Shown here: piece by piece, positions 1-10,229 of the stretch
Layout of the letters: each line of letters starts with the position of its first letter
How positions within the stretch are numbered: the first letter of the stretch is position 1
Assembly (NCBI GenBank): GCA_944472155.2
Contig: OX235273.1
Span: 1,461,204-1,525,203 of the forward strand
DNA from: Trichobilharzia szidati
Taxonomy: Eukaryota; Platyhelminthes; Trematoda; Strigeidida; Schistosomatidae
DNA: 64,000 nt
Direction: 5' to 3'
Program-made: the position numbers and the translations under genes
The notes under the pieces: generated by a model
What the model was told of the DNA's origin: nothing
What the model saw: the letters and a program-made list of their open reading frames with translations, nothing else
Database searches by the model: none

Positions 1-129
1 TTCTGTGTATTTATTCATGAAGTGAAAACTGTAACAAAATCTATAAAATTCTCAACAATATTGATACAAGTAATTTCAACATTTTGTATAGGGAAACTGG
101 TCTTAACTTAGATATGGGGATGTGGAATG

Positions 130-680
130 ACCAGATTGTGATGTAGCGACTGAAATCTACGATATGTTGTGGTCTGAACAGCCGTTGTATTCTACTGTAT
201 AGCTAACGAAACATTTTCTTGAGTTACGCACAGTCTCAAAGTACCCCGACGACAGCAAAATGACAGTTATTTGAGATAAAATCTATGGTACTATGTATAA
301 CAATAGTAAAGTAACCAAAATTCAAAATTACCACAACAATACCGCTGTGTAGCTATGGAGGTCCAGCGGTTTCTCAGGTACAAAACAAGTACTGTACAAA
401 AAAAACTATTTAACCACCAAAATCAACTGTAAGAAGTACCTGAGAATCAAGAAGGATATTCCCAACAAGGTGGCCACAAAACTCTGTCAGCAAGAATCAT
501 TCCCCAAACACTTCCGGCACACAGTCCAAAGTCAGGATAACCTTCACTTCACTCAAACAAAATCGCAGTCGCAAATCAACATAGTATCAATATCACCACA
601 CAACCACATGCGTTGAATAATCGGTGATAGCAGATTTGACGCTTAAAAATTAACAAATTTCAACGATTGAATGTCATTTA
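130..680 (+). repeat. LTR-like dispersed repeat, copy 1
   Basis: First of four diverged copies in the window (others near 11.56, 24.19 and 33.99 kb), all in the same orientation. Shared landmarks in order are a TGTARCGA-like start, TGTTGTGGTCTGAAC, a CACGCACAGT block, TTTGAGATAAAATCT, GTACAAAACAAGTACT, AGAATATTCCCAACAAG and CTCAAACAAAATC. It has no open frame. A TGTAACG-type start is common for Gypsy-group LTRs, so solo LTRs are my inference; no paired LTR or internal gag-pol was found. It could instead be a non-coding SINE-like or satellite-derived repeat. The right edge is approximate. Confidence 0.5.
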
Positions 681-1861
681 AACTTTGAAATTAGATTGAG
701 ATTTACACATGGCTTTTTCCAGAATATCTCCAGCAGTGATCGAAAATCTTGTAAACTGCCTCAGAAAATCTAAAACTCCCTTATTTGCATCGGAATAGCC
801 AGAATTCGGGTGAATTGAATTGATTCACTCTCTGATCTGTGTCAACCCATGTAGACCTTCTTTAACGGTTGGTCTTCAGAACACTTGGATCTCTCCCTAC
901 AAATACCATTGGTTGATGTAAGTGGTTCCCAACTACTGATATCGATCAATCAGTAGTATATGTTGGGAGGAAAGAATATCTATTCAAGAATAAGACTATT
1001 TCCAGTGGCAAAGTAATATCAGCTTTCGTTTGACCAATCATCAAACAAGCAGAAATTTAGCGTCATCTGACTGAATTTTATTCCACTTATTTCAGTAGTA
1101 TAGATGGATAGAAACGTCAGAGTTAAATTTTAGTGTGTAGTATCCCGGGGAAGTCGATTACAACGATTATTACTCTCTGATCTTTGTGTTATTATGTGTA
1201 TTATAACTGTTATTAGTTTATGAGTGATAACGACAAACATACAAAAGTTGTTTTTGCTCAAAGATAAACACTTTCACAAACAGACATTAGCTTCAGAGTG
1301 ATGGGAAGTTATAGAGTAATAGATAGACGATTCATAGAAATTCCAGACGCGTCAATGTGCGACATTGTTTCATCTCTGTGGCTTGATTTAAAACACCTTA
1401 AATACGAAATATGAGAGGAAATGTTATCGACGTAGTCTGTCACTTGATGACAATCATTCATGATAACCAATATGCCTTAGGCTAAAAGGCTTCAAATCAA
1501 AAAATACTTACGCATACGCAAAATGAACAACCTCCCCGGGGAATTACACGGATAAAGTACTTATTATCCCACTGAAATGAAGAAAAAATAACAACAGCAA
1601 ACAAAAGTGAGTAATCGGCCATTAAAACCAAGAAGTAAATAAACTCACAATAGATTGGCTATACAGTTAAAAGTGATAATGATCAGATAGACTGTAGTGC
1701 TGTACAAGAATGAGTTAACTAGAATGAGGTGTATGTTCAGGAAAGTTGAATTATTGCTAACTTTATGAAAGCTCAAAGTGCTTATATATCCTACTGTATG
1801 CTGATTAGATAGATAAGCCATGGATCATACCATCACTTGTCATAAATTCGAATTACAACGA
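681..1861. other. AT-rich non-coding stretch, no gene seen
   Basis: No open frame of interest, tRNA-like boxes or recognisable element. Stops are frequent in all frames. Confidence 0.5.
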
Positions 1862-2085
1862 TCCAAACACACCTCACGTGACCGAGGGTTCAGTGCCTGG
1901 TCGACGCACTGCTACAACCTGCGTGGCCGGTGATAAGCCCGGCAAACATTTTGGGGAATGGTTGAGAGTGAGGCTAGCGACCATACTCGTAAAATATAAA
2001 CATCACGGCTGCTGAAAATTCAAAGCTCAAGCCTGAAGTTCTATGTTTCACTTGGAACGCGAAGGAATAAAATTTTAAAAAAATA
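1862..2085 (+). mobile_element. SINE-A (tRNA-like head, RTE-like tail), diverged
   Basis: Copy of the long SINE family. A B-box-like GGTTCAGTGCC is followed by the family body (CGACGCAC, then GGTTGAGAGTGAGGCTAGC, then a tail with CTATGTTTCACTTGGAACG and AAGGAATAAA). The A-box end is poorly preserved. It lies just upstream of a PLE endonuclease fragment. Confidence 0.65.
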
Positions 2086-2165
2086 AATGAGCAATGATTC
2101 AATTCAGTCATGGGGAACTTGATTTCTGTTGAAAGTTTCAAATTCATGTTAAGCTGGACTTGAAT

Positions 2166-2465
2166 TTGACAGATGAAATGAAAATTACTGGTAGGGTGGG
2201 AGAGCATATCCCGAAACGGTTAGAAAAACAAATGAATTGTGGGAAATCAATAGATGCAGGTGTCAGACTACCAACTTCGTCTATAGCTCAACATCTAATC
2301 GAGATGAACCATAAGAGTGATGTTAATTCAGCCTTTAAGGTCATCTATAAAAACGATCAATGGCGCTTATTGAAATACGCTGAAGCTATAGCTATTCATA
2401 AACTTAGGCCCCCTCCCCTGTGTATTCGAAAACAGTTTATTATTACTCTTAACCTACCTTGGTAA
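2166..2465 (+). pseudogene. Penelope-like element (lineage B), endonuclease C-terminal fragment
   Basis: The frame at 2160-2465 carries the downstream half of a PLE GIY-YIG endonuclease: a GEHIPK segment, SSIAQHLIEMNH (the histidine pair of the CCHH arrangement seen in PLE endonucleases), then LLKYAEAIAIHKLRP and a C-terminal LNLPW. The same landmarks (SEHVPK, AIARHLLDTGH, LLKFAEAISIKRFKP, LSLPW) occur in the frame at 25926-26282 on the minus strand, so both belong to one lineage. The GIY and YIG tyrosine segments and the whole reverse transcriptase are missing here. It is a dead 3' fragment. Confidence 0.75.
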
Positions 2466-3078
2466 TCCTTATTTGATTGGATTACCAAACGTGTTGTGTT
2501 AATCGTTCTTCAATCCTTTTTTTCTCACTTTGTTTAATTTAATTGCCCTTAATTTTTTCAAATATATCGACTTGACAAGTAAATGTGTGATCAGACTGTT
2601 GGAAATGTGTAGCGCAAATACATCAGATCACATTTTTCAGATAATCCCCGTCTTCTAATAATGCTATCCAAATTTATAAAAGGGACTAATTGTTTTAAAG
2701 TATAAATGTAGCCACACTTTAGTAAAGGGGAATTCATCTGGTTGAATAAGTTGTTAGGTTGATAGATGTATGTGCAATACAAAGTGGGAAATTAATCATA
2801 TACTGCCATTTAATTAATTATACTTACATGTTTGAATCGAACGCCTGTTAAAGTAAAACCTGAAATGATAAATTTAAACAAAATCAATAGATCACGATGA
2901 AGTAAAGAGCAAAATATGAATTTTAAAAAAACCCAGAAAATACAACTCTTTTATATTCAATAAAAATGGTTAGTAATTTAAGATAATTGAGTGAAATTGC
3001 ATATTACTACTAATAAAACGGTTAAGGGAGTATCAGTTCTTGGATGTCTATTTAAAATTAGGTTATCATAATCGTCAT
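2466..3078. other. Non-coding, nothing recognised
   Basis: AT-rich sequence after the PLE stop codon. No tRNA-like boxes or credible open frame. Confidence 0.5.
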
Positions 3079-3340
3079 CTTCATCCGTGCGTCGGTGGCA
3101 CAGAGGTAAAATGCTCACCAACTACGTCTCATGTGCTTCGGGGTTCTATCCTCGGCCAACGCCCTGCTTTATTTGCCTAAGCCATTAATAAGACTGGTAA
3201 AGAGGGAAGGTTGGGCATGAGGCTAGCAACCTTATCCCGTAAAAATAAATATCACTGCTACCAAAACTTCAAGCCTGTAGCTTGAAGCCGTATGTTCCAC
3301 TGGGAACGTAAAAGAATAAAATAAGGAATAATAAATAATA
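3079..3340 (+). mobile_element. SINE-A, full length with target-site duplication
   Basis: A near-complete SINE. The tRNA-like head has A box GTGGCACAGAGGTAAAATGC and B box GGGGTTCTATCC. The body contains TAAGACTGGTAAAGAGGGAA and GGGCATGAGGCTAGCAACC. The tail is TTGAAGCCGTATGTTCCACT, then GGGAACGTAAAAGAATAAAA. The direct repeat ATAATCGTCAT occurs at 3068-3078 and 3341-3351, an 11-bp target-site duplication that fixes the insertion. The tail resembles the 3' end of the RTE elements in this window (compare 53100-53147). Confidence 0.85.
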
Positions 3341-3576
3341 ATAATCGTCATTGAATAGTCTATGTTGTTTCACTAGACAAACAACAAACGTCCTTTATAC
3401 TGAGCTCACTTCGTGTTAGTGAGGTAATGGTTCCTGATTTGCTTAGCTCATCCGGTCACTCACTTGTCGTAGCTTTCGTAGACACTGAGGGAGTGGTGTA
3501 AAAGGTTGCTTATATTTGATTTATAGTGTGCAGTGTTTTAAGATTGTGGCGTTGCTGTGATCGGAGTCAGTTTTCT

Positions 3577-3757
3577 GTGCGTCGGTGGCACAACGGTTAG
3601 GAATCTCGCCGACCATGCACATGGTCCGGGGTTCTATCCTCTGCCGACGCACACCTGATATCAGTGGTCAGCCTGCAAAATTCGGGCTACTGATATCACA
3701 TGCTGGAAATTCCATACTTGTACCTAAAATACTGTGCGGTTTCAAGCTATAATCAAA
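3577..3757 (+). mobile_element. SINE-B (short tRNA-like SINE)
   Basis: Its head is nearly identical to that of SINE-A: A box GTGGCACAACGGTTAGGAAT and B box GGGGTTCTATCC. The body differs: CACACCTGATATCAGTGG, GGGCTACTGATATCAC, then CTGGAAATTCCATACTTGTA and a tail ending CAAGCTATAATC. A second copy sits inside the PLE at 4488-4655. No target-site duplication is clear. Confidence 0.75.
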
Positions 3758-4127
3758 ATTAATTAATTAGTTAAATTATTCGTGTTCAATTGTGCAACTA
3801 AATTTGTCATGAAATTAGTATTGGAGATATCACTGAGAGGGGGGGGGTTGAAAAGTCCACAGTTAAATAAACACTACAGGTCTTCTAAGAACATGTAACA
3901 ATCTCCGGAATACTTAATATGGCTAATTACGCAATCAATTTTAAACATTATTGAAGAAAATCTTCACTCTGAACGTCAAACGAATTAAAGTTTTACTTTG
4001 TGAATTCTCAGGTAAACTGATAACTACTCAAAGATCACTGCGTGATCATTTCATTTCGAAGGAAAACGTTGTGACAGATGCAAAGTCACATGAATAAATT
4101 TACTATTATTACTATTATTATTATTAC
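3758..4127. other. Non-coding spacer with a nine- to ten-G run
   Basis: No gene. A homopolymeric G tract lies near 3839-3848. The rest is ordinary AT-rich sequence up to the truncated 5' end of the PLE. Confidence 0.45.
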
Positions 4128-4137
4128 CGCATATGTA

Positions 4138-4487
4138 TTTACCACTATAATAGAGGAAGATGAAATACTAGTCAGCTTTGATGTAAACAGTCTCTATACG
4201 AAAATACCCATTCAAATGACCATGAATGCACTGAAAGAGAAACTAAAAGAAGATAATGGCCTGAAAGACAGAACACAGTTATCCGTAGAAGAGATAATAA
4301 AAGGGGTGGAATTCTGTCTGACAACAACATACTTCACATTCGAAGGGAAAATATACCAACAAAATGAAGGAGTAGCCATGGGATCGCCACTAATAGCTGA
4401 CATATTCATGGATTATTGGGAAGAGAATGCCCTTAAACCATTCAGGTCATCACTAAAATGTTGGTGGAGATATGTAGACGACACACT
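4138..4487 (+). pseudogene. PLE-A reverse transcriptase, N-terminal part
   Basis: Read within the frame at 4078-4587. Palm motif A is FDVNSLYTKIP, motif B is NEGVAMGSPLIADIFM, and motif C is WWRYVDDT, which carries the catalytic aspartates. Translation leaves the RT at 4488, where a SINE begins, so the open frame continues into SINE sequence and stops. The first ~20 residues of the frame (4078-4140) look like unrelated flanking sequence. It copies RNA into DNA in intact relatives but cannot be functional here. Confidence 0.85.
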
Positions 4488-4655
4488 GTGCGTCGGTGGC
4501 ACAGTGGTTAGGACTCTCGCCGACCATGCACATGGTCCGGGGTTCGATCCCCTGCCGGCGCACACCCGATATCTATGGTATGCCTGAATTTGGGCAACCG
4601 ATATCCATGCTGAAAATTCCACACTTGTACTGAAAATACGGTGTGGAATCAAGAT
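4488..4655 (+). mobile_element. SINE-B inserted in the PLE reverse transcriptase
   Basis: A box GTGGCACAGTGGTTAGGACT, B box GGGGTTCGATCCC, body with CCGATATCTATGG and GCTGAAAATTCCACACTTGT, tail GTGTGGAATCAAGAT. Compared with the uninterrupted copy 2 (59230-59250), the left flank ends at GACACACT and the right flank resumes at ATAGTGAA. About four bases of target (AGTA) are missing and I see no target-site duplication, so this insertion came with a small deletion. Confidence 0.85.
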
Positions 4656-5166
4656 ATAGTGAAAAAACGATATTGAGAAACTCTTCTCACACATAAACAG
4701 CCAAGTCGACTCAATAAAATTCACTATGGAAGTAGAGAATGAAATTGGGGAACTGCCTATGTTAGACTGCAAAATACAAAGAATAACAGATGGTAGCATT
4801 AAAACGACGCTATATAGAAAAACCACACACTCTGGAAGATTCCTTGATTATCACTCAGCTCATCCACTCACGGTGAAACGAGGATTAATACAAGGTCTTG
4901 CAGATAGAATACATAGACTTACAACAACGCCAGAGGACCAGTGTAAAGAAATAAACGTCCTATTCAAAATGCTACTCGAAAACAACTACCCAAAAGAATT
5001 TATAAAAGATAATATAAAAAAGAGAAGAAAGAGGGTAAAACCGGAGAATAACAAGATGGAAGAATGCAAAAAGACAGTCACAATACCATATAAAAATGGT
5101 ACATCAGAGGCAATTCAAAGAAACCTCAAAAATATCGGCATTCACACAACTTTTAAACAAATCTAA
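4656..5166 (+). pseudogene. PLE-A reverse transcriptase, C-terminal part and linker
   Basis: Continues the RT after the SINE. The frame at 4726-5166 carries ELPMLDCKI (the PLE counterpart of LPFLDV), then LYRKTTHSGRFLDYHSAHPL and KRGLIQGLADRI, which are typical of PLE thumb and linker sequence. The first codons (DIEKLFSHIN) are read only after re-phasing at the SINE junction. Copy 2 at 59312-59665 is nearly identical. Confidence 0.8.
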
Positions 5167-5204
5167 TCAAAAATAAAATAAATCAACTGAAAGATCCCAT
5201 AAAA

Positions 5205-5576
5205 ATGATGGATAAAAACAACTTGATTTACAAAATATCTTGTACTGACTGTCCGACTAAATATGTGGGGCAAACGTCCAGATCACTCAAAATAAGAGTG
5301 AATGAACATAAACGCCTAACCAAAGGTCAACCAACAGGAACACAAGCCTACAAAAATCTTGAAAAAAATTCATCGATAGCTGCACATGCATGGGACAAAA
5401 ACCACAATATCGATTGGAACAATGTGTGTATTCTAAAAACTAATATGAACAAATGGAAAGAGAGACTACTAATAACAGAGTCGATATTCATTAAGGTCAC
5501 ACCGGATACATGTAACAAGGGTGACTCAGTACAACTATCAACAACTTGGAATATAATTCTGAATACAAAAACATGA
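5205..5576 (+). pseudogene. PLE-A GIY-YIG endonuclease domain
   Basis: A 123-codon frame with the GIY-YIG core: LIYKISCTDCPTKYVGQT (first tyrosine, CxxC pair, second tyrosine), then SRSLKIRVNEH (the arginine and histidine that follow in this nuclease fold), then a second histidine pair in AAHAWDKNH. The CCHH arrangement is specific to PLE endonucleases. In intact elements it nicks target DNA to prime reverse transcription. The domain is open here, but it is separated from the RT by a stop near 5166 and a SINE upstream. Confidence 0.85.
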
Positions 5577-5745
5577 ATGAACTATATATATGAGTACAAA
5601 TCATAAATGTGTGAATAAAACAATTCCAACAGTGGTGTGAACACGGGCAGTAATTTTGCTCGAAATATTACCAATAACAAAACTTATCATTGTGTGTAAA
5701 CTATTGAAATATAATTATACTTTTTTGATGTATTTACCTTCTATC

Positions 5746-6244
5746 GTATAAAATGCAAGAATTACATTGAATAAAAACAACAGTTTTGTTTCCATCTTCA
5801 ACTAAAAGTAGCGCTTGTATCAGACTACTGATATAAAGTTATGAGAGTAATATGTACTGAAAAAAAGATATAAAAAAATAAATTGAAGTATGTATACATA
5901 AGAATTATTCTATACACAGTGTGAAAAGCTTGATATGAATTTGAGAAGAAATTCCACACTTAGAAGACAAAAAGAATGAACAAAGAAGTACTTACTCTCT
6001 GATTAGATACTCATCTATGGCTCTACACTAATACCGCATATATATATCGCATTTTTAATGCAATACAGCCTGAGATTTACCAATCTAATAGCTATGATTT
6101 TATTAAGAATACTTGATAAATACTAACACGCCAGGGTGGAGGTGATAATTAACCAAGTGAATTACATAATGCATAACTATGTTGGAAAGATAAGAAATAA
6201 TGAGTGCACAAAATGATAATGTAATAAGTAATTAAAGGTGAACC
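5746..6244. other. Non-coding, nothing recognised
   Basis: AT-rich spacer. No frame, tRNA-like boxes or shared repeat seen. Confidence 0.45.
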
Positions 6245-6420
6245 AGTAAGAATATTGATAATAATAATAATAACAGTAGCGATTTGCTTTATTCTAAATA
6301 GTACTAATGATACAGCGTAGAATTCTCAGCATTTTGGCACACTATTACATCTAATTTACTCAATAATAATAAAAAACATATTAAAGGGTATAGGTAACAA
6401 AGACTGAAAATAGAAAATTA
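6245..6420 (-). mobile_element. Jockey-like LINE 3' tail fragment
   Basis: On the minus strand it ends with the family 3' signature (AGAATTCTACGCTGTATC, AGTACTATTTAGAATAAAGC, AAATCGCTACTG, then TTATTATTATTATC). The tail matches those at 7466-7560, 36240-36325 and 60500-60585. Only the last ~150 bp are present. Confidence 0.6.
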
Positions 6421-6484
6421 TTTTGGCATTAACAGTAGCAATAAGTTTCACAAATCAGGCATAAATTCCTCTCGGTATTACTTA

Positions 6485-6722
6485 GTGTGTCGGTGGCACA
6501 GCTGTAGAATACTCGCCAATCACGCCTCATGTGGTTCGGGGTTCGTTCCCCAGCCAACGAACTCCTCTACTTCGCTAAGCCCGTAATAAGATTGGTAGAT
6601 AGGGAAGGTTAAGCATGAGGCTAGCAGCCTCATCCCGTAAAAAATCAATATCACTGCTACCGAAACTCCTAGACTCTAGCTTGAAGCCCTATGTTCCACT
6701 GAGAACGTAAAGGTATAAAAAG
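6485..6722 (+). mobile_element. SINE-A
   Basis: A box GTGGCACAGCTGTAGAATAC, B box GGGGTTCGTTCCCC, body TAAGATTGGTAGATAGGGAA and AGCATGAGGCTAGCAGCC, tail CTTGAAGCCCTATGTTCCAC then GAGAACGTAAAGGTATAAAA. The tail is one of the best matches to the RTE 3' end. No clear target-site duplication. Confidence 0.8.
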
Positions 6723-6889
6723 GTAACCATCAGGTCAAAAATGAACGAAAAGTATAAAATGATAATAATAATAAAGACCAATACATCGCAAGCCAACATG
6801 GGCGGGACAGTTTATCAACTTCCAGAGCTTCGTCCCACTGATCCGAAAGCCAGATGTGGTACGTATAATACTGAGTTCAAGCATTAGAA

Positions 6890-7265
6890 AAATCTGTTCG
6901 GAATACATGATAGAGAAAGAATTAAATTCATTACTTGAAACCCTACTAGAAAATGTGTATCGACCATGATTTATAGACAAAAACATGAAAGAAAAGCCTC
7001 CGTCGCCAAAAATCACAACTGTTCCTAAGAAAACTCTCTTCATGAACCTGGAATTCAAAGGTGATATCGAAGCAGAGATTCTTAGAAACCGCCTTTCTAA
7101 ATGTCTGAAGAAGACATTTCCAACAACCATCTTACGTATCGCATTCTCCAGTAGACAGTTAATCCAGTCTAACGTTAAGGATAAGATTCCGCTTTTGCTC
7201 GTGTGGAGCAAAGTATATTGGCTGCATGCAAAGTCAAGTTCACAGACGTATTCTGGAACATTGTC
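6890..7265 (+). pseudogene. Penelope-like element, lineage C, RT-endonuclease linker fragment
   Basis: The frame at 6985-7302 reads NLEFKGDIEAEILRNRLSK, then RIAFSSRQLIQSNVKDKIPL. A second relic at 41395-42010 reads NLDFKGDLLCVFLKRR, then GIVFSRRQLICRNSRDKFSQ, the same region of the same lineage. This stretch is the linker between RT and GIY-YIG domain in PLEs. Only remnants of the endonuclease (SSQTYSGT) follow. Assignment rests on these paired motifs. Confidence 0.6.
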
Positions 7266-7465
7266 CAGCTTGTTTAGCCAGCCACAGGAGAAAAATAATT
7301 AAAATACCATAAATAACTAAAATTACATGATAATAGAAGTAGTGTCAACTACGTGAATATTAAGCAATGCTCTGATGAAGAAGAGATTTAGCTGTTGAAT
7401 TCTGTCAAACAGTAAACCACTTAAATGTCTACTGACATTAATGGTGATGGTCTCAAGAAATCACT

Positions 7466-8960
7466 AATAATAATAATAATAATTTGCTTTATTCCAGAAA
7501 CAGTACTAGTGGTACAGTGTGGAATTTTCAGCACATATCTACAATATTTGCATCTAATTTTATCAAACATTTAAAAGGAGTATTAAATAAACAGGAAAAA
7601 ATACAGGATAAACACAAAATAATTATAAATGCGAAAAAATACCAAGAAGTAGAAAGGAAAATAAACAACATAAAATAATATCTCAGTGTTGGGTAGTGGA
7701 AGCTATGATATGATTATGCATGGTGACAGTAAAGCTGTAGTCATACAAGAAGTTATGAAATGATATTTAGGAATGTTTATCACCAAGATGATTAGTTAAT
7801 TTAGGTTGAAACAACACTGAACAATCATAAAATAACATTTCAGGGTTGTTGTTTTGCTTTTTATTGTAAGGTCTAATGCAGTGTTTGTAGTGGTAGTGTG
7901 AGTAATCCTGCATAATACAAAATTTTAAGATGGTGATAATGGCTTTCACAACCAAGATTGTCACTTAATGTTGCCGAACAAAAAACAACAACAACAACCA
8001 CAAAAACTAATAATTATATGATGGGTAATGACAGGACAATTTTGTAATACTCATAGAGCTAATATATTCGGAACCAGTAGATACACAAAAGAAGGAATAA
8101 AGTACAAAAAATTAAGCCAATGTTAATAATTTAGGTAGCTAAGTATGTTTAAGAAGGAGTTCACTATAGAATACAAAATAAGAGAGAAATAAAAGAGTCT
8201 AAAATTATGATATTAACAACAAAGCAAGTCATAGGTTTCGCGCTTAACATTGTCTCTGTCACTTACAACACAGGCTAAATATGGTATCGTTGAGTTTCTG
8301 TACTAGGTTGTACGAGCATAAATTATTTTATACTGATTTCTGGTACTACTTGATGAGATACTAGGCAAGAGTTGGGAATAGAGGGGTTGTTGGGGGTCGG
8401 AGAGTATGGTTTTAGACCATTTTTTGCATGTATTCAGATGCCTATCAACTAATATAGTGACGAGCTGACTGAGTTTTACACCACTGGTCCTACTAACTAC
8501 CTTCAACATCCTTCTCAGGATGGTGTAGCCCAGGAAAGACTAACGGGGAGCAGTAAAGTAGAATATGTAAGATACAAGAGTTGACAAATTGTGAAAGTAG
8601 AGGTTGGGTGATTCCAGATTGTCTAAGTTTCTTAATGTAGTAGGTTAGACAGAACACTTTCTTAGAAATCGTTAGGATATGAGATGTCCAAGTAAGGTCA
8701 GAAGACAGAACTAGACCGAGGTATTTTGCATTAGACTTAGTTTCAATTTTAGTCCCCTCAATGCTACAGGCTTCATGAGAACTTACTAGTGTTTGTAGGT
8801 CTCGTTTATGCCTAAGGGAGAAGTCAATAGTCTGGCATTTTGAGGGATTCAGCATGAGACCATTTAGTTTAGAACACTCAGACACTGAAGTAATAATTCC
8901 ATGTAGTTCCATGTAACATTGGGTTAAATTTAAGTATTTGAATTGACTGATCATTAAAGT
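7466..8960 (-). mobile_element. Jockey-superfamily LINE, 3' half
   Basis: Reading on the minus strand: RT C-terminal coding region (8954 to about 8303), a ~750-bp 3' UTR, then the terminal signature (GCTGAAAATTCCACACTGTA, CCACTAGTACTGTTTCTGG, AATAAAGCAAATTATTATTA) ending in an ATT microsatellite. The 3' UTR is repeated in direct view at 35478-36325. No RT palm motifs are included, so the copy is strongly 5'-truncated. The clade (CR1, I or Jockey proper) cannot be settled from this part. Confidence 0.75.
8493..8954 (-). pseudogene. Jockey-like RT C-terminal domain
   Basis: A 153-codon frame with the thumb-region signature of non-LTR RTs: LMLNPSKCQTIDFS, then KYLGLVLSSDLTWTSHI, then ILHILLYCSPLVFPGL. 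A shifted frame at 8303-8509 continues with TCKKWSKTILSDPQQPLYSQ, the usual C-terminal segment, so one frameshift separates the two. The minus-strand element at 63060-64000 has the equivalent segment and, further upstream, a YADD motif. Confidence 0.75.
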
Positions 8961-9714
8961 AAGGACGAGTGCACTTGTCTATTCTTAAATACGTTCAGTA
9001 AGGTGGGTCTGACAAATGTTGTTTATATATATCTGTTTGATTATTATTGCCAATGACAAAAGCCAGGCTATGGTTGTGTATGGTTTCATGTTGGTTGGTA
9101 ACATCAGACAGTGTAACACTGTCGTGGCACTTAACTTTCTGATTATGTTCTACATGTGAACAATTAATTTCAACCAATAGAATTTGTACTAAACAGTCAC
9201 ATAAAAATTTCCATCTAGTAAAACGTTCGCGTAATATTTCTCACCTTAACGTCAATCCATTAAACTGTAGGTTTTCAACATCAGTCTGATCATGTTAATC
9301 TGATCTCATTTTCCCTTACCTGATTCACTGAGGATAAATTCAATTTTGTGATTTGTCAAAATTGATTCACTCAAATTAATATTCCCTCAATCATTCAATA
9401 GATAACCAACGTCCAACCACCATAGGAAACACAGTGGACCATGTTTAAAAAACTGGGTTTTTCACTTGCATAAACATCTCTTAAACATTCACAAATAAGG
9501 CTGCTGGTTCAGCTAGCTTCAAAAATCTGAATATATCAAAAAATTTTCGGCGACATCAGGAGAAGAGAATAACATAATCGCGTCTTCGAAAATGGGGTAT
9601 TTGTCAAGCAATTTATAGAAAACAGACTGACAGCCATTGGGAAGATAACCATTAAGTTGCTCAGTGGTCGTGTATTCGGCGATCCCACCAACAAACAGGT
9701 TCGAAATTCAAATA
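8961..9714. other. Non-coding, nothing recognised
   Basis: Frames here are short and unlike the neighbouring elements. No repeat partner noticed. Confidence 0.4.
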
Positions 9715-10075
9715 CTGGTTTGTAGGGGTTTGATAGATTGGTTAAAGGGTTCTAGCGGGAAGTCGTGATCAGTAGAGTACAGCAGGTAGGGCGGGAGGAA
9801 AGATACTCCCCAGCAATGACATTCGCTAGTGGTAGTGCTATGTCGTAAAGTGGCAGAAGTTGGAATTGATGGACTAGCCGTTGGATCGGGTCCCATTGGC
9901 TTAATGGTCTGCGAGCTCGCTTTGTAACCAGAGGGTCCTGGGTTCTAACCTACTATGATGGGTGCGTGCTGATGAAGAGTCCCGAACTAGATGTGAAACA
10001 GTTTTCCAGTACACCCTCCTGGTTTTCCAGTGGTTCTGTAACCGATGTCAGCTCATGATAAAATCCTGTGAACAG
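9715..10075 (+). mobile_element. tRNA/hammerhead SINE (THH family), copy 1
   Basis: Upstream block with TACAGCAGGTAGGGCGGGAG. Then a tRNA-like head: A box ATTGGCTTAATGGTCTGCG and a B-box region GGGTTCTAACC. Then GGTGCGTGCTGATGAAGAGT, a hammerhead-like fold (9965-10012), and a 3' block GGTTCTGTAACCGATGTCAG with CTCATGATAAAATCCTG. The same modules in the same order occur at 16245-16650, 27152-27515, 40905-41250 and 43040-43395. Confidence 0.7.
9965..10012 (+). ncRNA. Hammerhead-like ribozyme motif, degenerate
   Basis: Stem I strand GTGCTG, core ATGAAGA, stem II 5' strand GTCC, then GAAACAG, and stem I partner CAGTAC. Stem II closure is lost here (AGATGT where other copies have AGGAC). The core has A where hammerheads have invariant C3. 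Predicted inactive. Confidence 0.45.
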
Positions 10076-10229
10076 ATTCAAAGTTGATCGGTCACCACCC
10101 ATCTGATTTGTCTATAGGTATCACCTCTAGTGGCTCTTTTGGAACCTCAGCTTTAGAGATTTTAGCCGTTTCTTCAAACTGTTCAGGTTCACCACCGTAT
10201 CTAGCATGGGAGCAGGCAGCGTCTTATCC

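Larger units (their letters stand above)
4128..5745 (+). mobile_element. Penelope-like retroelement, lineage A, copy 1 (5'-truncated, SINE-interrupted)
   Basis: Contains the catalytic half of a PLE reverse transcriptase, the linker, a GIY-YIG endonuclease and a 3' tail. It is recognised by RT palm motifs (FDVNSLYTKIP, GVAMGSP, RYVDDT) and by an endonuclease with CxxC and paired histidines. The RT N-terminus is missing. A SINE-B copy (4488-4655) is inserted immediately after the YVDD codons. Copy 2 at 59203-60690 lacks that SINE and gives the empty-site sequence. The tail (ATTTTGCTCGAAATATTACC, then AAACTATTGAAATATAATTA) is shared with copy 2 and with a fragment at 36915-36990. PLEs of schistosomes (Perere-10 type) have this architecture; the exact family needs a search. 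Confidence 0.88.

Noticed and set aside
3577..3650. Functional tRNA gene
   Set aside because: A and B boxes are present, but no full cloverleaf or acceptor stem, and the same head recurs in SINE copies.
7484..7678. 64-codon plus-strand frame, lysine-rich
   Set aside because: It lies antisense within the 3' UTR of the Jockey-like element and is AT-driven. No motif.
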